Shown in pieces: positions 44,975 to 53,469 of a stretch of 64,000 nucleotides of DNA. The notes below the pieces were generated by a model. It was not told the DNA's origin. It saw only the letters and a list, made by a program, of their open reading frames with translations, and searched no databases. The DNA lies in contig NZ_JBLTXA010000010.1 in NCBI RefSeq assembly GCF_048066175.1, forward strand, positions 1 to 64,000. Direction: 5' to 3'. Source of the stretch: Niveispirillum fermenti. GTDB lineage: Bacteria; Pseudomonadota; Alphaproteobacteria; Azospirillales; Azospirillaceae. The translations under genes were made by a program, and so were the position numbers. Position 1 is the first letter of the stretch. Each line of letters begins with the position of its first letter.

Positions 44975-45422
44975 GGCCGGGCTCCGTCGGTTGGGTCAGG
45001 GCGCGCCACAGGAACAGGCCGGCGATCAGCAGGCAGGAGCCGATCCAGACCAGCCGCAGCCAGCGCAGGGGAAGGCCCAGGATCTCCGTCACTTCGAACC
45101 CCGCCCACAGATCGGCCGCAACCCAGGCGGACCCGGCGGCCAGGAACAGGAAGAACAGGCAGGAGATGAGGTCGGCGCCGTGGTCCATGCGCCGGTGCCA
45201 GAGGGTGCCCAGCCGCTCGATCAGGATATGAACGCGGGCATGGGCGCCGGACAGGGTGGCGCCGACCATCGCGGCCGAGGCCGCCAGCACCACGCTGGCC
45301 TGCACAATCTCAATCGCGCCCAGGAAGGTGAAGCCGACATGCCGGCCCAGCACGGCGATGGCATCGGCGGACATGGCGACCAGCAGACCTGCCGACCCCA
45401 GAAGGAAGGAAATCCGGGTCAT
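44964..45422 (-). CDS. TRAP transporter small permease subunit (DctQ-type)
   Basis: 152 aa with four hydrophobic segments, as expected for DctQ (EIVQASVVLAASAAMVGATL, HARVHILIERL). Start ATG 45422 has AAGGGCGG upstream. The frame is open further, but that extension translates the intergenic palindrome (VIPAKAGMT), so it is rejected. It is the first gene of the overlapping eight-gene operon. Confidence 0.88.
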   Translation of the reverse strand: MTRISFLLGSAGLLVAMSADAIAVLGRHVGFTFLGAIEIVQASVVLAASAAMVGATLSGAHARVHILIERLGTLWHRRMDHGADLISCLFFLFLAAGSAWVAADLWAGFEVTEILGLPLRWLRLVWIGSCLLIAGLFLWRALTQPTEPGHDA

Positions 45423-45502
45423 AAGACCGCCCTTGGCTGGCGGTGGTTTGTCAAAGCGTTGTGCCAAGATGCCTCCCGTTGGTCTTTTCTTCGGCCCCAC
45501 TT

Positions 45503-45532
45503 CCGTCATCCCCGCTTTCGCGGGGATGACGG
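45503..45532. repeat. Intergenic hairpin repeat GTCATCCCCGC/GCGGGGATGAC type
   Basis: A perfect 13-bp stem CCGTCATCCCCGC / GCGGGGATGACGG with a TTTC loop sits between the TBDR stop and dctQ. Hairpins of this sequence are widespread REP-like elements in proteobacterial genomes. It may trim or stop TBDR transcripts before the TRAP genes. No T-run is present. Confidence 0.7.
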
Positions 45533-45589
45533 TCGAAACCAAATCAAACCGGCTCCACTCACCAGATACGTTCTAACCGGATGACACCC

Positions 45590-47983
45590 TCAGAATGTCA
45601 CCCGCACCCCGCCATAGGTCATGCGCGGCGCTTTGTAGGTGACCATCTGATTGCCATTGGCGGGCGACGCCACGCCATTGGCAATCACGGCCTTGTTGGT
45701 GATGTTGCTCATCGCCACGAACAGTTCCCAGCCGCCCGAGGCCGGCACGAAGGTGATGCGGCCATCGAATACATCATAGGCGCCCTGGGCCACGGCTTCG
45801 GTATTGTCGATATCGATGTAATAGCTGCTGGAATGGCGCCAGTCGCCGCGCAGGCGCAGGGCGGCACCGTCCGCCGAAACCGGCACCTCATAGCTCAGGC
45901 CCAGATTGGCGGTGAATTTCGGAACGAACGGCAGTTCATTATCCAACGTCAGCAGGACGGTGCCGGGCGTTGCCTGCTGCGGCAGCAGGGAGGTGAACTT
46001 GAAATCGGTATAGCCAAGGCCCGCCTGCAGGGTCAGGCCTTCGGCCAGCAGGGCCGTGGCTTCGGCTTCCAGCCCCTTGATCTCGCCATCACCGCCATTG
46101 GTTTCCAGGCGAATGAAGGCGCCCGTGGCATCGGTGGTGTTGCGGGTGATCTGGATGTCGTCATACTCGCTGAAATAGGCGGCCAGGTTCAGGCGCAGGC
46201 GACGGTCGAAGAAATCACCCTTGAAGCCGGCCTCGTAGGCGGTCAGCTTTTCCGGGTCGAATGTGTTGAACAGGTCGGCGCGGGTGGGGCGGCCATTGAC
46301 GCCGCCGGCCTTGAAGCCCTTGGACCAGGAGACATAGGCCATCATGTTGCGGTCGAGCTTGTATTCAGCGCCCAGCTTGGGCGTGAACACGTCCCAGGTG
46401 TCGCCTGCCCTGACATTGTTGAAGCTGACCAGATTGTTCTGCGAGGGCCGCACCTCGTAGTACCGGAAATCCTTCTTCTCCTTGCTCATCCGCGCGCCGG
46501 CCGTCAGGCTGAGCGCGTCGGTGACCTTATAGCCGGCATGGGCGAAAGCGGCATAGGAGGAGCCATCCAGCCAGCGATTGCCCAGGCGGGCCTGATCATA
46601 GCGCAGGTTGTTGGGATTATTGGCGCCACCCAGGCAGGAGGCGGGGCCGGTGCCGCTGGCCGGGCAGACCGAGGCCGCCACGCCCGGCGGGGCGATGGAA
46701 CGGTTGGGGGCGGCCCGCAGGGCATCGACCAGACCGACAAGCTGGCGCGAGGACTGCGTATCGGTGGCCTTTTCCTCGAAATACCACAACCCGACCAGCC
46801 AGTTCAGCCGGTCGTCGAACGCAGTGCCGCTGAACTGGAATTCCTGGCTGAACTGATGCTGCTGCACGCTGATGCCGGCCGATGCCACGATGTCGGCGGG
46901 GGTGCCGTCAGCGTCCGCCTTGCTGCGCACATCCAGGTCGCGATAGGCGGTGATGGATTTCACATTCACCGCCCCGGGGCTCCAGTTCACGACGCCGGAC
47001 ACGCCCCAGACATCGGAATTGGCGTAGGAGGTGGAGGTCGAATAGGTGGTCCAGGGCTTGGGCGCCACCCAGCGATTGTCATAGACCATGCCCTGCGGGG
47101 CCAGGACGACGCGATTATACAGCTCGATATTGGGCGCGCTGGCGGCGTCGTTGAAAATGGCGACGGCCTGATAGTCGGTCGCGGCCTGACGCTCGCGGGT
47201 GATGTCGCCCGACAGGGTGATGGACAGCGTGTCGGTGGGCGTCCAGGCCAGCGTGGCGCGGCCGCTGCGCACATTCACGTCGTTGCCGTTGCGCTGGCTG
47301 CCATCGGCCGACGGCAGCAGCCGCTTGTAATAGCCGTCCTGATCGCGCGACAGGGCGCTGACGCGCAGGGCCAGTGTGTCTTCCACCAGCGGCACGCTGA
47401 CAGAGCCGCCGACATCCAGCCGTCCGTAATTGCCGATGCGCATTTCGGCCACGCCGCCGAAATCATCCGACGGTGCCTGGGTGGTGATGTTGAGCGCACC
47501 GCCCGACGTGTTCTTGCCGAACAGCGTGCCCTGGGGCCCGCGCAGCACCTCCACCCGTTCGATATCCAGCAGTTCCAGTACGGCACCCGGCGCACGGGCC
47601 AGATAGACGCCATCGATATAGATGCCGACGGCCGGGTCCTTGGTGATGATGAAATCCGGCTGGCCCACGCCGCGGATGAACAACTGGGCGAAATTGCTGC
47701 CGCCGGAGCCGTTGCCGGAGGTCGTCATCTGAAAGTTCGGGGTGGATTCCGCCACGCCCCGCAGATCGACGACACCCTTCTCCCGCAGGTCTTCTGCCGT
47801 CAGCGCCGTGATGGCGATGGGCGTGTCCTGCAGGTTCGTGGACCGGCGCTCGGCCGTCACGATGATCTCTTCAAGCTGGATGGGAGACGGTGCCGGCTGG
47901 GCCTGGGCCAAGGCGGGCAGGGCATAAAGACCGACGGCCAGCGCAACAGGCGCGGCGCCGCGAGGCGTCCACTTCTGGAACAT
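45590..47983 (-). CDS. TonB-dependent outer-membrane receptor
   Basis: 797 aa. The signal peptide ends near LPALA-QA, followed by TonB-box-like QLEEIIVTAERRSTNLQDTP. The plug has LRGVAESTPNF, QLFIRGVGQ, YIDGVYLARAPG and RVEVLRGPQGTLFGKNTSGG; the barrel ends RMTYGGVRVTF. It is of the group linked to uptake of aromatic or steroid-like small acids as well as siderophores. Directly upstream of the TRAP operon and divergent from MarR, it is the probable outer-membrane entry for the same unknown carboxylate. Confidence 0.94.
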   Translation of the reverse strand: MFQKWTPRGAAPVALAVGLYALPALAQAQPAPSPIQLEEIIVTAERRSTNLQDTPIAITALTAEDLREKGVVDLRGVAESTPNFQMTTSGNGSGGSNFAQLFIRGVGQPDFIITKDPAVGIYIDGVYLARAPGAVLELLDIERVEVLRGPQGTLFGKNTSGGALNITTQAPSDDFGGVAEMRIGNYGRLDVGGSVSVPLVEDTLALRVSALSRDQDGYYKRLLPSADGSQRNGNDVNVRSGRATLAWTPTDTLSITLSGDITRERQAATDYQAVAIFNDAASAPNIELYNRVVLAPQGMVYDNRWVAPKPWTTYSTSTSYANSDVWGVSGVVNWSPGAVNVKSITAYRDLDVRSKADADGTPADIVASAGISVQQHQFSQEFQFSGTAFDDRLNWLVGLWYFEEKATDTQSSRQLVGLVDALRAAPNRSIAPPGVAASVCPASGTGPASCLGGANNPNNLRYDQARLGNRWLDGSSYAAFAHAGYKVTDALSLTAGARMSKEKKDFRYYEVRPSQNNLVSFNNVRAGDTWDVFTPKLGAEYKLDRNMMAYVSWSKGFKAGGVNGRPTRADLFNTFDPEKLTAYEAGFKGDFFDRRLRLNLAAYFSEYDDIQITRNTTDATGAFIRLETNGGDGEIKGLEAEATALLAEGLTLQAGLGYTDFKFTSLLPQQATPGTVLLTLDNELPFVPKFTANLGLSYEVPVSADGAALRLRGDWRHSSSYYIDIDNTEAVAQGAYDVFDGRITFVPASGGWELFVAMSNITNKAVIANGVASPANGNQMVTYKAPRMTYGGVRVTF

Positions 47984-48044
47984 TTCATCCTCCCTGGATG
48001 TACGGGTGGGGTTGTTTGCCCCTGCGAAGGCTCTCTCGCCTTTC

Positions 48045-48084
48045 GTTATCGTTCATAACATATATAGTTGATGATCACAACTAT
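48045..48084. promoter_or_regulatory. Candidate MarR operator(s) in the TBDR/MarR divergent region
   Basis: Two inverted repeats lie in the 200-bp divergent gap: GTTAT-N5-ATAAC at 48045-48059 and ATAGTTG-ATGATCA-CAACTAT at 48064-48084. Size, symmetry and position suit a MarR dimer site controlling both the TBDR and marR. No other element is seen in the gap. Confidence 0.5.
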
Positions 48085-48183
48085 CTAAATTCGCGAATGC
48101 GATCCCGGAGAACGGAATTTGCGGACAGGGTGGGCCGCTTTCCGCTATCAAGTTTTGGTGCCAACCCCTCTTCCTTTCCGACG

Positions 48184-48663
48184 ATGACCATGGCGAACGA
48201 CAAGAATGATGCGACCGACACACCCCAGGTGGATCTGGGGCGTCTCAGTGACTTTATCGGCTTCCGGCTCCGCCGCATCCAGAACCATCTGTCGCGTAAT
48301 TTCTCTGCCCGCAATGCCGAATGGAACCTGCGGTCCGGGCTGTTCAGTTCGCTGGCCATCATTGCCGCCAATCCCGGCATTTCCCAGAATCTCCTGTCGC
48401 GGGAAGTGGGATTGGACAAGTCGGCGACCGTGCAGATTGTCGATGACCTGGAAAGTCGCGGCTGGGCCGAACGGCGCCGGTCACCGACCGACCGGCGCTT
48501 TTACGAACTGGTCGTGACGGACAAGGGCCAGGATGCGCTGTCGCAGCTTCTGGCCAACCTGGAGGAGACAGAGCGGGACGTGATGGCGCATCTGTCACCT
48601 GCGGAGCGCACCCTGCTGCTGGAGCTGCTGGATCGGATTTATCAGAGCTGTTTCAAGGGGTAA
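48184..48663 (+). CDS. MarR-family transcriptional regulator
   Basis: 159 aa, normal MarR length. The winged helix-turn-helix covers residues about 55-115 (LRSGLFSSLAIIAANPGISQ, LSREVGLDKSATVQIVDDL), and the wing is RRRSPTDRRFYELVVTDKG. ATG 48184 (or 48190) is chosen by domain length; the frame stays open upstream to an ATG at 48097, and no start has a good ribosome-binding site. MarR proteins usually repress and are released by aromatic acids or their CoA thioesters. It probably controls the TBDR-TRAP-CoA-transferase genes. Confidence 0.88.
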   Translation: MTMANDKNDATDTPQVDLGRLSDFIGFRLRRIQNHLSRNFSARNAEWNLRSGLFSSLAIIAANPGISQNLLSREVGLDKSATVQIVDDLESRGWAERRRSPTDRRFYELVVTDKGQDALSQLLANLEETERDVMAHLSPAERTLLLELLDRIYQSCFKG

Positions 48664-49046
48664 ACATCAGGCAGCAAGGCCCGCGTCCAAACAAAACAAT
48701 TATATTATATAATCAATTTTGGGCCAATCCGGGCGGTCTTGTGATGGTGCCGGCCGGCGAGGCATGATTGGCTCGCCGATGACAGGCGGGCTTGCAGCCG
48801 CGGCAGCGCTTTGATCCCCGCTCCGGACAAGTACGGCTTTCGCCGATAAATCACGGCAGGGCACCCGGGGTGATGCGGGGTTTGGGGGACGGCTTCTCCC
48901 TTTCGGGCGCCGCGTGCCGAAAAATCGTTGAAGAGATAATCTGTTATATTGAATTACGATTTATCCTGACGTATCGTTGGGCAACTCAACGAATCAAGAG
49001 CCCGGACCCGCATCCCGCGACCGGGCCGTCTCAAGGGAGAAGCCCC
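48664..49046. promoter_or_regulatory. 383-bp leader of the TBDR at 49047
   Basis: No gene seen. It contains the 20-bp motif at 48680-48699 shared with the leader at 11937, then a perfect palindrome ATTATATTATATAAT at 48699-48713 in an AT-rich patch. A second AT-rich patch near 48935-48965 (TGTTATATTGAATTACG) could hold a promoter. SD AAGGGAGA is at 49033. Confidence 0.45.
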
Positions 49047-51170
49047 ATGACCAGACTGGCATCGCGTCCGGTGGCGCGCCTGCTCACCCTGTTGCTGGCC
49101 GGCAGCGCCATCACCCCGGCCGCCCTGGCCCAGACCGACGGCATGCCCGTGCTGGAGGAGATCGTGGTGACGGCGGAGCGCCGGACCCAGAGCCTGCAGG
49201 ACGTGCCGATCAGCGCCACCGTATTGTCGGGGGAGGACATCATCCGCAAGGGCGTGTCCAACCTGGCCGATATCCAGCAGGTTTCCCCCTCCATCGCCAT
49301 CAATCAGGTGAACCGTTCCACCTACGTCAATATCCGTGGCGTCGGCATCGCGCAGACGGCGCCCAGTTCCAGCCCCGGTGTCGCCTATTACATCGACGGG
49401 CAGCTGATCCCGCATGAACAATTCATCAGCCAGTCCTTCTACGATATCGGCTCGCTGGAGGTGCTGCGCGGTCCCCAGGGTACGCTGACGGGCCAGAATT
49501 CCACCGGCGGTGCCATCTATGTGCGCACCCCGGAGCCGGAATTCGGTGTGGTCAAGGGCTTCATCGACCAGACCATCGGGTCCTATGACTGGTTCCGCAC
49601 GACCGGCGCCCTGAATGTCGGGTTGGGCGATAATGTGGCTGTCCGTGTGGCCGCCGTCCGCGACAAGCGCGACAGTTTCACCAAGAATATCGGCCCCAGC
49701 CCCAGCTCCCCCGGCAATATCGACCTGGAGGCGGCGCGTATCAACGTCGCGCTGCGCAACAATGCCGAAACGCTGCGCATCAACCTGCGCGGGGAATATT
49801 TCAACAGCAATACCGACAACAACGCCGTCAAGCGGCGCAATGATACGGTCAGCAGCAATCCCTATGTCATCCAGGAAGACGCCATATCCTACCTGAAGCA
49901 GGAAGGATACCGCCTGTCGGCAGAGGTGAAATGGTCCCTGTCCGACAGTGTCGATCTGCGCGCCCTGACATCCTGGCAGGATGGCAGCACAACCGACCAG
50001 ACCGATGGCGACCGTACCGCCACGGCGTTGCCGCGCCCGCCGGCCGCCAATGTCGGCCGCGTCGGCTTCACCGACACGACGATCGAGACCCTGATCAACG
50101 AGGTGAACCTGCTGTCGGCGGGCGACGGGCCGTTCACCTGGGTGGTCGGCGCCTTCCGCATGGATGAGGACATCCCCCTGTCGGTCCTGCGCGACAACAA
50201 CAACACCGTCGATTTCGTCTCCTCCACCTCGACCATCATTTCCAAGGTGACGAACAAGTCGCAGTCCCTGTTCGGTCAGGCAAATTTCTTCGCGACCGAA
50301 CAATGGGAACTGATCCTGGGTGCGCGCCATTCCTGGGACGACCAGACCTATAACCGCATCGCCTCGGCCGGCGGCACGGGGGTCAGCAAGCTCAGCTCGA
50401 AGGAACTGACGGGCAAGGTCGGCGCCAATTACCATGTCACCGACAACACGATGCTCTATGCCAGCGTGTCGCGCGGCTACAAGGCCGGGGGCGGCAACCT
50501 GCCGGCTGCCAGCCCCGCCTTCGGGCCGGAAACCAATCTGGTGTACGAGGCCGGGTGGAAGACCACCCTGCTGGATCGCCGCCTGCGCCTGAACGGGTCG
50601 CTGTTCTATTCCGACTACAAGGACATGCAGCTTGCCAGCCTTGCCAACGGCCTGCCCCTGACCCAGAACGCCGCGGCCGGCCAAGCCATGGGCGGGGAAC
50701 TGGAACTGGAAGGCCGGTTCGGTGCGCTGGGCTTCAATGCCGGCCTGGGCTATCTGGACGCGGAATTCGCCAAGGACACAACCTTGCAGAACACGGTTGC
50801 CAACCGCAACGAACTGGTGCGCAAGGGCAGCACATTGCCCTTCTCGCCCGAATGGACCGTCAATGCCGGGGTGCAGTACGAAATCATGGCCGGGGAGACA
50901 GCCATAACCCCCCGCCTGCAATGGAGCCATGTGAGCCAGAGCTATGCGACGCCGTTCCCCAGCATCGTCACCACGCTGCCGTCGCGCGACGTCGTGGATG
51001 CGCGCCTTTCCATCGACCCGACGGAGGCGGTCCGTCTGGAACTGTTCGTCACCAACCTGTTCGATGAAACCTATATCGCCAGCCAGTTGCAGAACTCCTC
51101 TTCTGCCGATGGTGGCATCATCTATGGCGCCCGCCGGCAATATGGCGCGCGCCTGACCTACCGGTTCTGA
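49047..51170 (+). CDS. TonB-dependent outer-membrane receptor
   Basis: 707 aa. The signal peptide ends near AALA-QT, followed by TonB-box-like VLEEIVVTAERRTQSLQDVP. The plug has IQQVSPSIAINQ, YVNIRGVG, YYIDGQLIP and LEVLRGPQGTLTGQNSTGG; the barrel ends GARLTYRF. ATG 49047 is chosen over an open upstream extension because AAGGGAGA and the signal peptide start here. It is followed 17 nt later by a cytochrome c gene, an unusual partner. It probably imports a hydrophobic or aromatic/steroid-like ligand related to the CoA-based genes around it. Confidence 0.93.
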   Translation: MTRLASRPVARLLTLLLAGSAITPAALAQTDGMPVLEEIVVTAERRTQSLQDVPISATVLSGEDIIRKGVSNLADIQQVSPSIAINQVNRSTYVNIRGVGIAQTAPSSSPGVAYYIDGQLIPHEQFISQSFYDIGSLEVLRGPQGTLTGQNSTGGAIYVRTPEPEFGVVKGFIDQTIGSYDWFRTTGALNVGLGDNVAVRVAAVRDKRDSFTKNIGPSPSSPGNIDLEAARINVALRNNAETLRINLRGEYFNSNTDNNAVKRRNDTVSSNPYVIQEDAISYLKQEGYRLSAEVKWSLSDSVDLRALTSWQDGSTTDQTDGDRTATALPRPPAANVGRVGFTDTTIETLINEVNLLSAGDGPFTWVVGAFRMDEDIPLSVLRDNNNTVDFVSSTSTIISKVTNKSQSLFGQANFFATEQWELILGARHSWDDQTYNRIASAGGTGVSKLSSKELTGKVGANYHVTDNTMLYASVSRGYKAGGGNLPAASPAFGPETNLVYEAGWKTTLLDRRLRLNGSLFYSDYKDMQLASLANGLPLTQNAAAGQAMGGELELEGRFGALGFNAGLGYLDAEFAKDTTLQNTVANRNELVRKGSTLPFSPEWTVNAGVQYEIMAGETAITPRLQWSHVSQSYATPFPSIVTTLPSRDVVDARLSIDPTEAVRLELFVTNLFDETYIASQLQNSSSADGGIIYGARRQYGARLTYRF

Positions 51171-51187
51171 GCGGAGGTATAAGGGGA

Positions 51188-52654
51188 ATGCGGTCCTTCG
51201 TTTCCGCCCTGGCCTTGGCGACGGCCCTTGCCCTGCCGGCTGGTGCGGCCTGGTGGTCACCCGGTGACGGCACGCCGTTTCCGGCACAGTTGGATGATGC
51301 CGACCCGGATGGCGTTACCCGCCTGCTGCTGGATGGCGGACCGATGGAAACGAAGGGCCATCCCTTCTTCGAGGCGAAAGGCAGATATGGCCGCGCCTGC
51401 GTCACCTGCCACCAGCCCGCGGACGGGATGAGCCTGTCGGCTGAAACCGCCCGTATCCGGTGGGATGAAACGGGCGGCGGGGACCCTTTGTTCGCCGCTG
51501 TCGACGGTGCCAACTGCCCCGACCTGGCCCAGGGGGAGCGGGCATCCCATTCCCTGCTGCTGGACCATGGCCTGTTCCGCATCGCGCGGCCCTGGCCGCC
51601 CGCCGATCATGAGGGACGGAAGATCGAACCCGACTTCACGCTGGAGGTCGTGCGCGATCCGACGGGGTGCAACCTGTCCAAGGTCTGGGGCCTGTCTTCC
51701 CCCGACCCGCAGGTATCCGTGTTCCGCCGTCCGCGGCCGGTGGCGAATTTCAAATATATTCTGGCCATGGGTTTCGCCGTCGATCCCAAGGTGGGCCGGC
51801 CGCTGCCCATCGATCCGGAAACGGGACGGATGGTCAGCGGCAACCTGATGGCCGATCGCCGCGTCCTGTCGCTGGAAGCGCAGATGCGCGATGCTGCCCA
51901 TTCCCATATGGGTTTCGACGCCCTGACGCCTGACGATATCCGGCGCATCCGCGATTTCCAGGACCGTATCTTCGTGGCGCGGCAGCGCGACCGGGTCGGT
52001 GGTGAACTGGATGATATGGGAGCCCGTGGCGGCCCTGAAACACTGGCAAGGTCCGAACCCGGCCGCCTGGGCAGCCAGGGGACGGCTGTGTGGAGCGAGT
52101 TCGCGGCCTGGGAAAACATCCCCGCCGATGCCGACATCACGCCCGAACAGCGTGCCTATCGGGAATCGGTGGCGCGGGGAGCGCGTGTCTTCCGGGAAAA
52201 GATGTTCCTGATCACCGACAGCGCCGGGATCAATTCCCCTGTCGGGTTCGGCAACCCCGTGCGCAATTCCTGCGTCTTCTGCCATAATATGAGCCAGATG
52301 GGCATGGATGTGGCGCCCGGTCAGGTGGATCTGGGCACCACATCCATGCCGTTCGCCGACCCGCAGCCGCATCTGCCCCTGTTCCGCATCACCTGCCAGG
52401 GGCCAGCCCATCCGCATTACGGAAAGGTGATCCATACCCATGATCCGGGCTATGCCCTGACCACAGGCCGGTGCGAGGATGTGGGCAAGATCACGCTGCA
52501 GACCCTGCGCGGGCTGACGGGCCGGGCGCCCTATTTCGCCAACGGTTCCGCCCCCGACCTGCGGGCCGTGATCGACTATTACGACCGGCGCTACAATATC
52601 GGCTATACCGAGCAGGAGAAGCGCGATCTGGTCAATCTGATGGGGGCGCTCTAG
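51188..52654 (+). CDS. Periplasmic di-haem cytochrome c (MauG/CcpA-like superfamily)
   Basis: 488 aa with a signal peptide (about residues 1-20, ending PAGA). Two haem c sites are visible, CVTCH at 71-75 and CVFCH at 362-366. The C-terminal TLRGLTGRAPYFANGSAPDL matches the di-haem peroxidase/MauG PYFHdGs motif, with Ala where His is usual. Known members reduce peroxide or oxidise/oxygenate protein, quinone or polyisoprene substrates. Co-transcribed between a TBDR and an OmpA-like gene, it may act on the imported compound or pass electrons from a periplasmic enzyme. Activity unknown. Confidence 0.85.
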   Translation: MRSFVSALALATALALPAGAAWWSPGDGTPFPAQLDDADPDGVTRLLLDGGPMETKGHPFFEAKGRYGRACVTCHQPADGMSLSAETARIRWDETGGGDPLFAAVDGANCPDLAQGERASHSLLLDHGLFRIARPWPPADHEGRKIEPDFTLEVVRDPTGCNLSKVWGLSSPDPQVSVFRRPRPVANFKYILAMGFAVDPKVGRPLPIDPETGRMVSGNLMADRRVLSLEAQMRDAAHSHMGFDALTPDDIRRIRDFQDRIFVARQRDRVGGELDDMGARGGPETLARSEPGRLGSQGTAVWSEFAAWENIPADADITPEQRAYRESVARGARVFREKMFLITDSAGINSPVGFGNPVRNSCVFCHNMSQMGMDVAPGQVDLGTTSMPFADPQPHLPLFRITCQGPAHPHYGKVIHTHDPGYALTTGRCEDVGKITLQTLRGLTGRAPYFANGSAPDLRAVIDYYDRRYNIGYTEQEKRDLVNLMGAL

Positions 52655-53425
52655 ATGCGGCGGGTCATTCCGGCATTGTTGGTCTTGGCGACCATTACCG
52701 GCGCGGCGCCGGCGGCAGAGGCGGTGCGCTTCATCGGCTGTCCCGTCTATCGCGACACCGATGCCGGCCGCAAGTCCGGCTGCTGGCTGGCGGAGGAACG
52801 GGAGACGGGCCGGCGCTTCGACATCACGCAATCAGCCACCAAGCCGGACTGGTCCATGGCCGTGCTGGTCGAAGGGCGCATTGCGGAAAGACAGGATAAT
52901 GCCTGTGGTGCCACTGTGCTGGAACCGGTGCGGGTTTCGATCCTGCCGGAGCAGGCCTGCACCCGCGTCCTGATCCCGGCGGAAGGGTTTCCGGGCCGCC
53001 GCTTCGTGCTGCCCCCCCGCAACATCCGGCCGCTGCATGCGCCCGACCCGGCCCCGCCGCCGCCCTACAGTGCCACGCTGTTTCCCATTCCCTTCGATTT
53101 CGGCCGTGATTTCGTCGTCTATCAGCAAAGCGACTGGATGCTGGTGAATGCCGCCGCCTATGCGCGGGCGGCCGGGGGCAGGGTGCTGGTCACCGGCTAT
53201 GCGGAGACGGAGGTGCAGCACGTTTCCGGCCAGACCCTGACCGAACCCGCCGATCTGGCCCGCCGCCGTGCGGAGATGGCACGGCTCTGGCTGGTCAGCC
53301 TGGGCGTGGCGCCGGACCGTGTCACATTGGACTGGAAGACCGATCCCGCGCCCTTGGCCGACCCCGCCTTCGACGGGTTGACCGAGACATCCCGCCGCCG
53401 TGTCGATATCAGGGTGGAGCCCTGA
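52655..53425 (+). CDS. Periplasmic protein with OmpA-like C-terminal domain
   Basis: 256 aa with a signal peptide (ending PAAEA). The N-terminal part has paired cysteines and no known fold by eye. The C-terminal half resembles OmpA-type peptidoglycan-binding domains: GRVLVTGYAETE, ADLARRRAEMARLWLVSLGV, RVTLDWKTDP and SRRRVDIRVEP. Its ATG directly abuts the cytochrome stop, so they are co-translated. It may anchor the cytochrome/TBDR system to the cell wall (inferred). Confidence 0.75.
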   Translation: MRRVIPALLVLATITGAAPAAEAVRFIGCPVYRDTDAGRKSGCWLAEERETGRRFDITQSATKPDWSMAVLVEGRIAERQDNACGATVLEPVRVSILPEQACTRVLIPAEGFPGRRFVLPPRNIRPLHAPDPAPPPPYSATLFPIPFDFGRDFVVYQQSDWMLVNAAAYARAAGGRVLVTGYAETEVQHVSGQTLTEPADLARRRAEMARLWLVSLGVAPDRVTLDWKTDPAPLADPAFDGLTETSRRRVDIRVEP

Positions 53426-53454
53426 CCGTCCGCCGGCGTGCGGGAGGGACGGTC
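53424..53454. terminator. Bidirectional terminator-like hairpin
   Basis: GACCGTCC / GGACGGTC arms (8 bp, 15-nt GC-rich loop) begin at the stop of the OmpA-like gene and lie between it and the convergent CoA-transferase gene. There is no long T-run. Confidence 0.5.
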
Positions 53455-53469
53455 GGTCCCATCGTCCGA

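Noticed and set aside
45423..45542. N-terminal extension of the TRAP small subunit
   Set aside because: It translates the GTCATCCCCGC hairpin (VIPAKAGMT), a typical artefact of reading through a REP-like repeat. A good ribosome-binding site precedes 45422.
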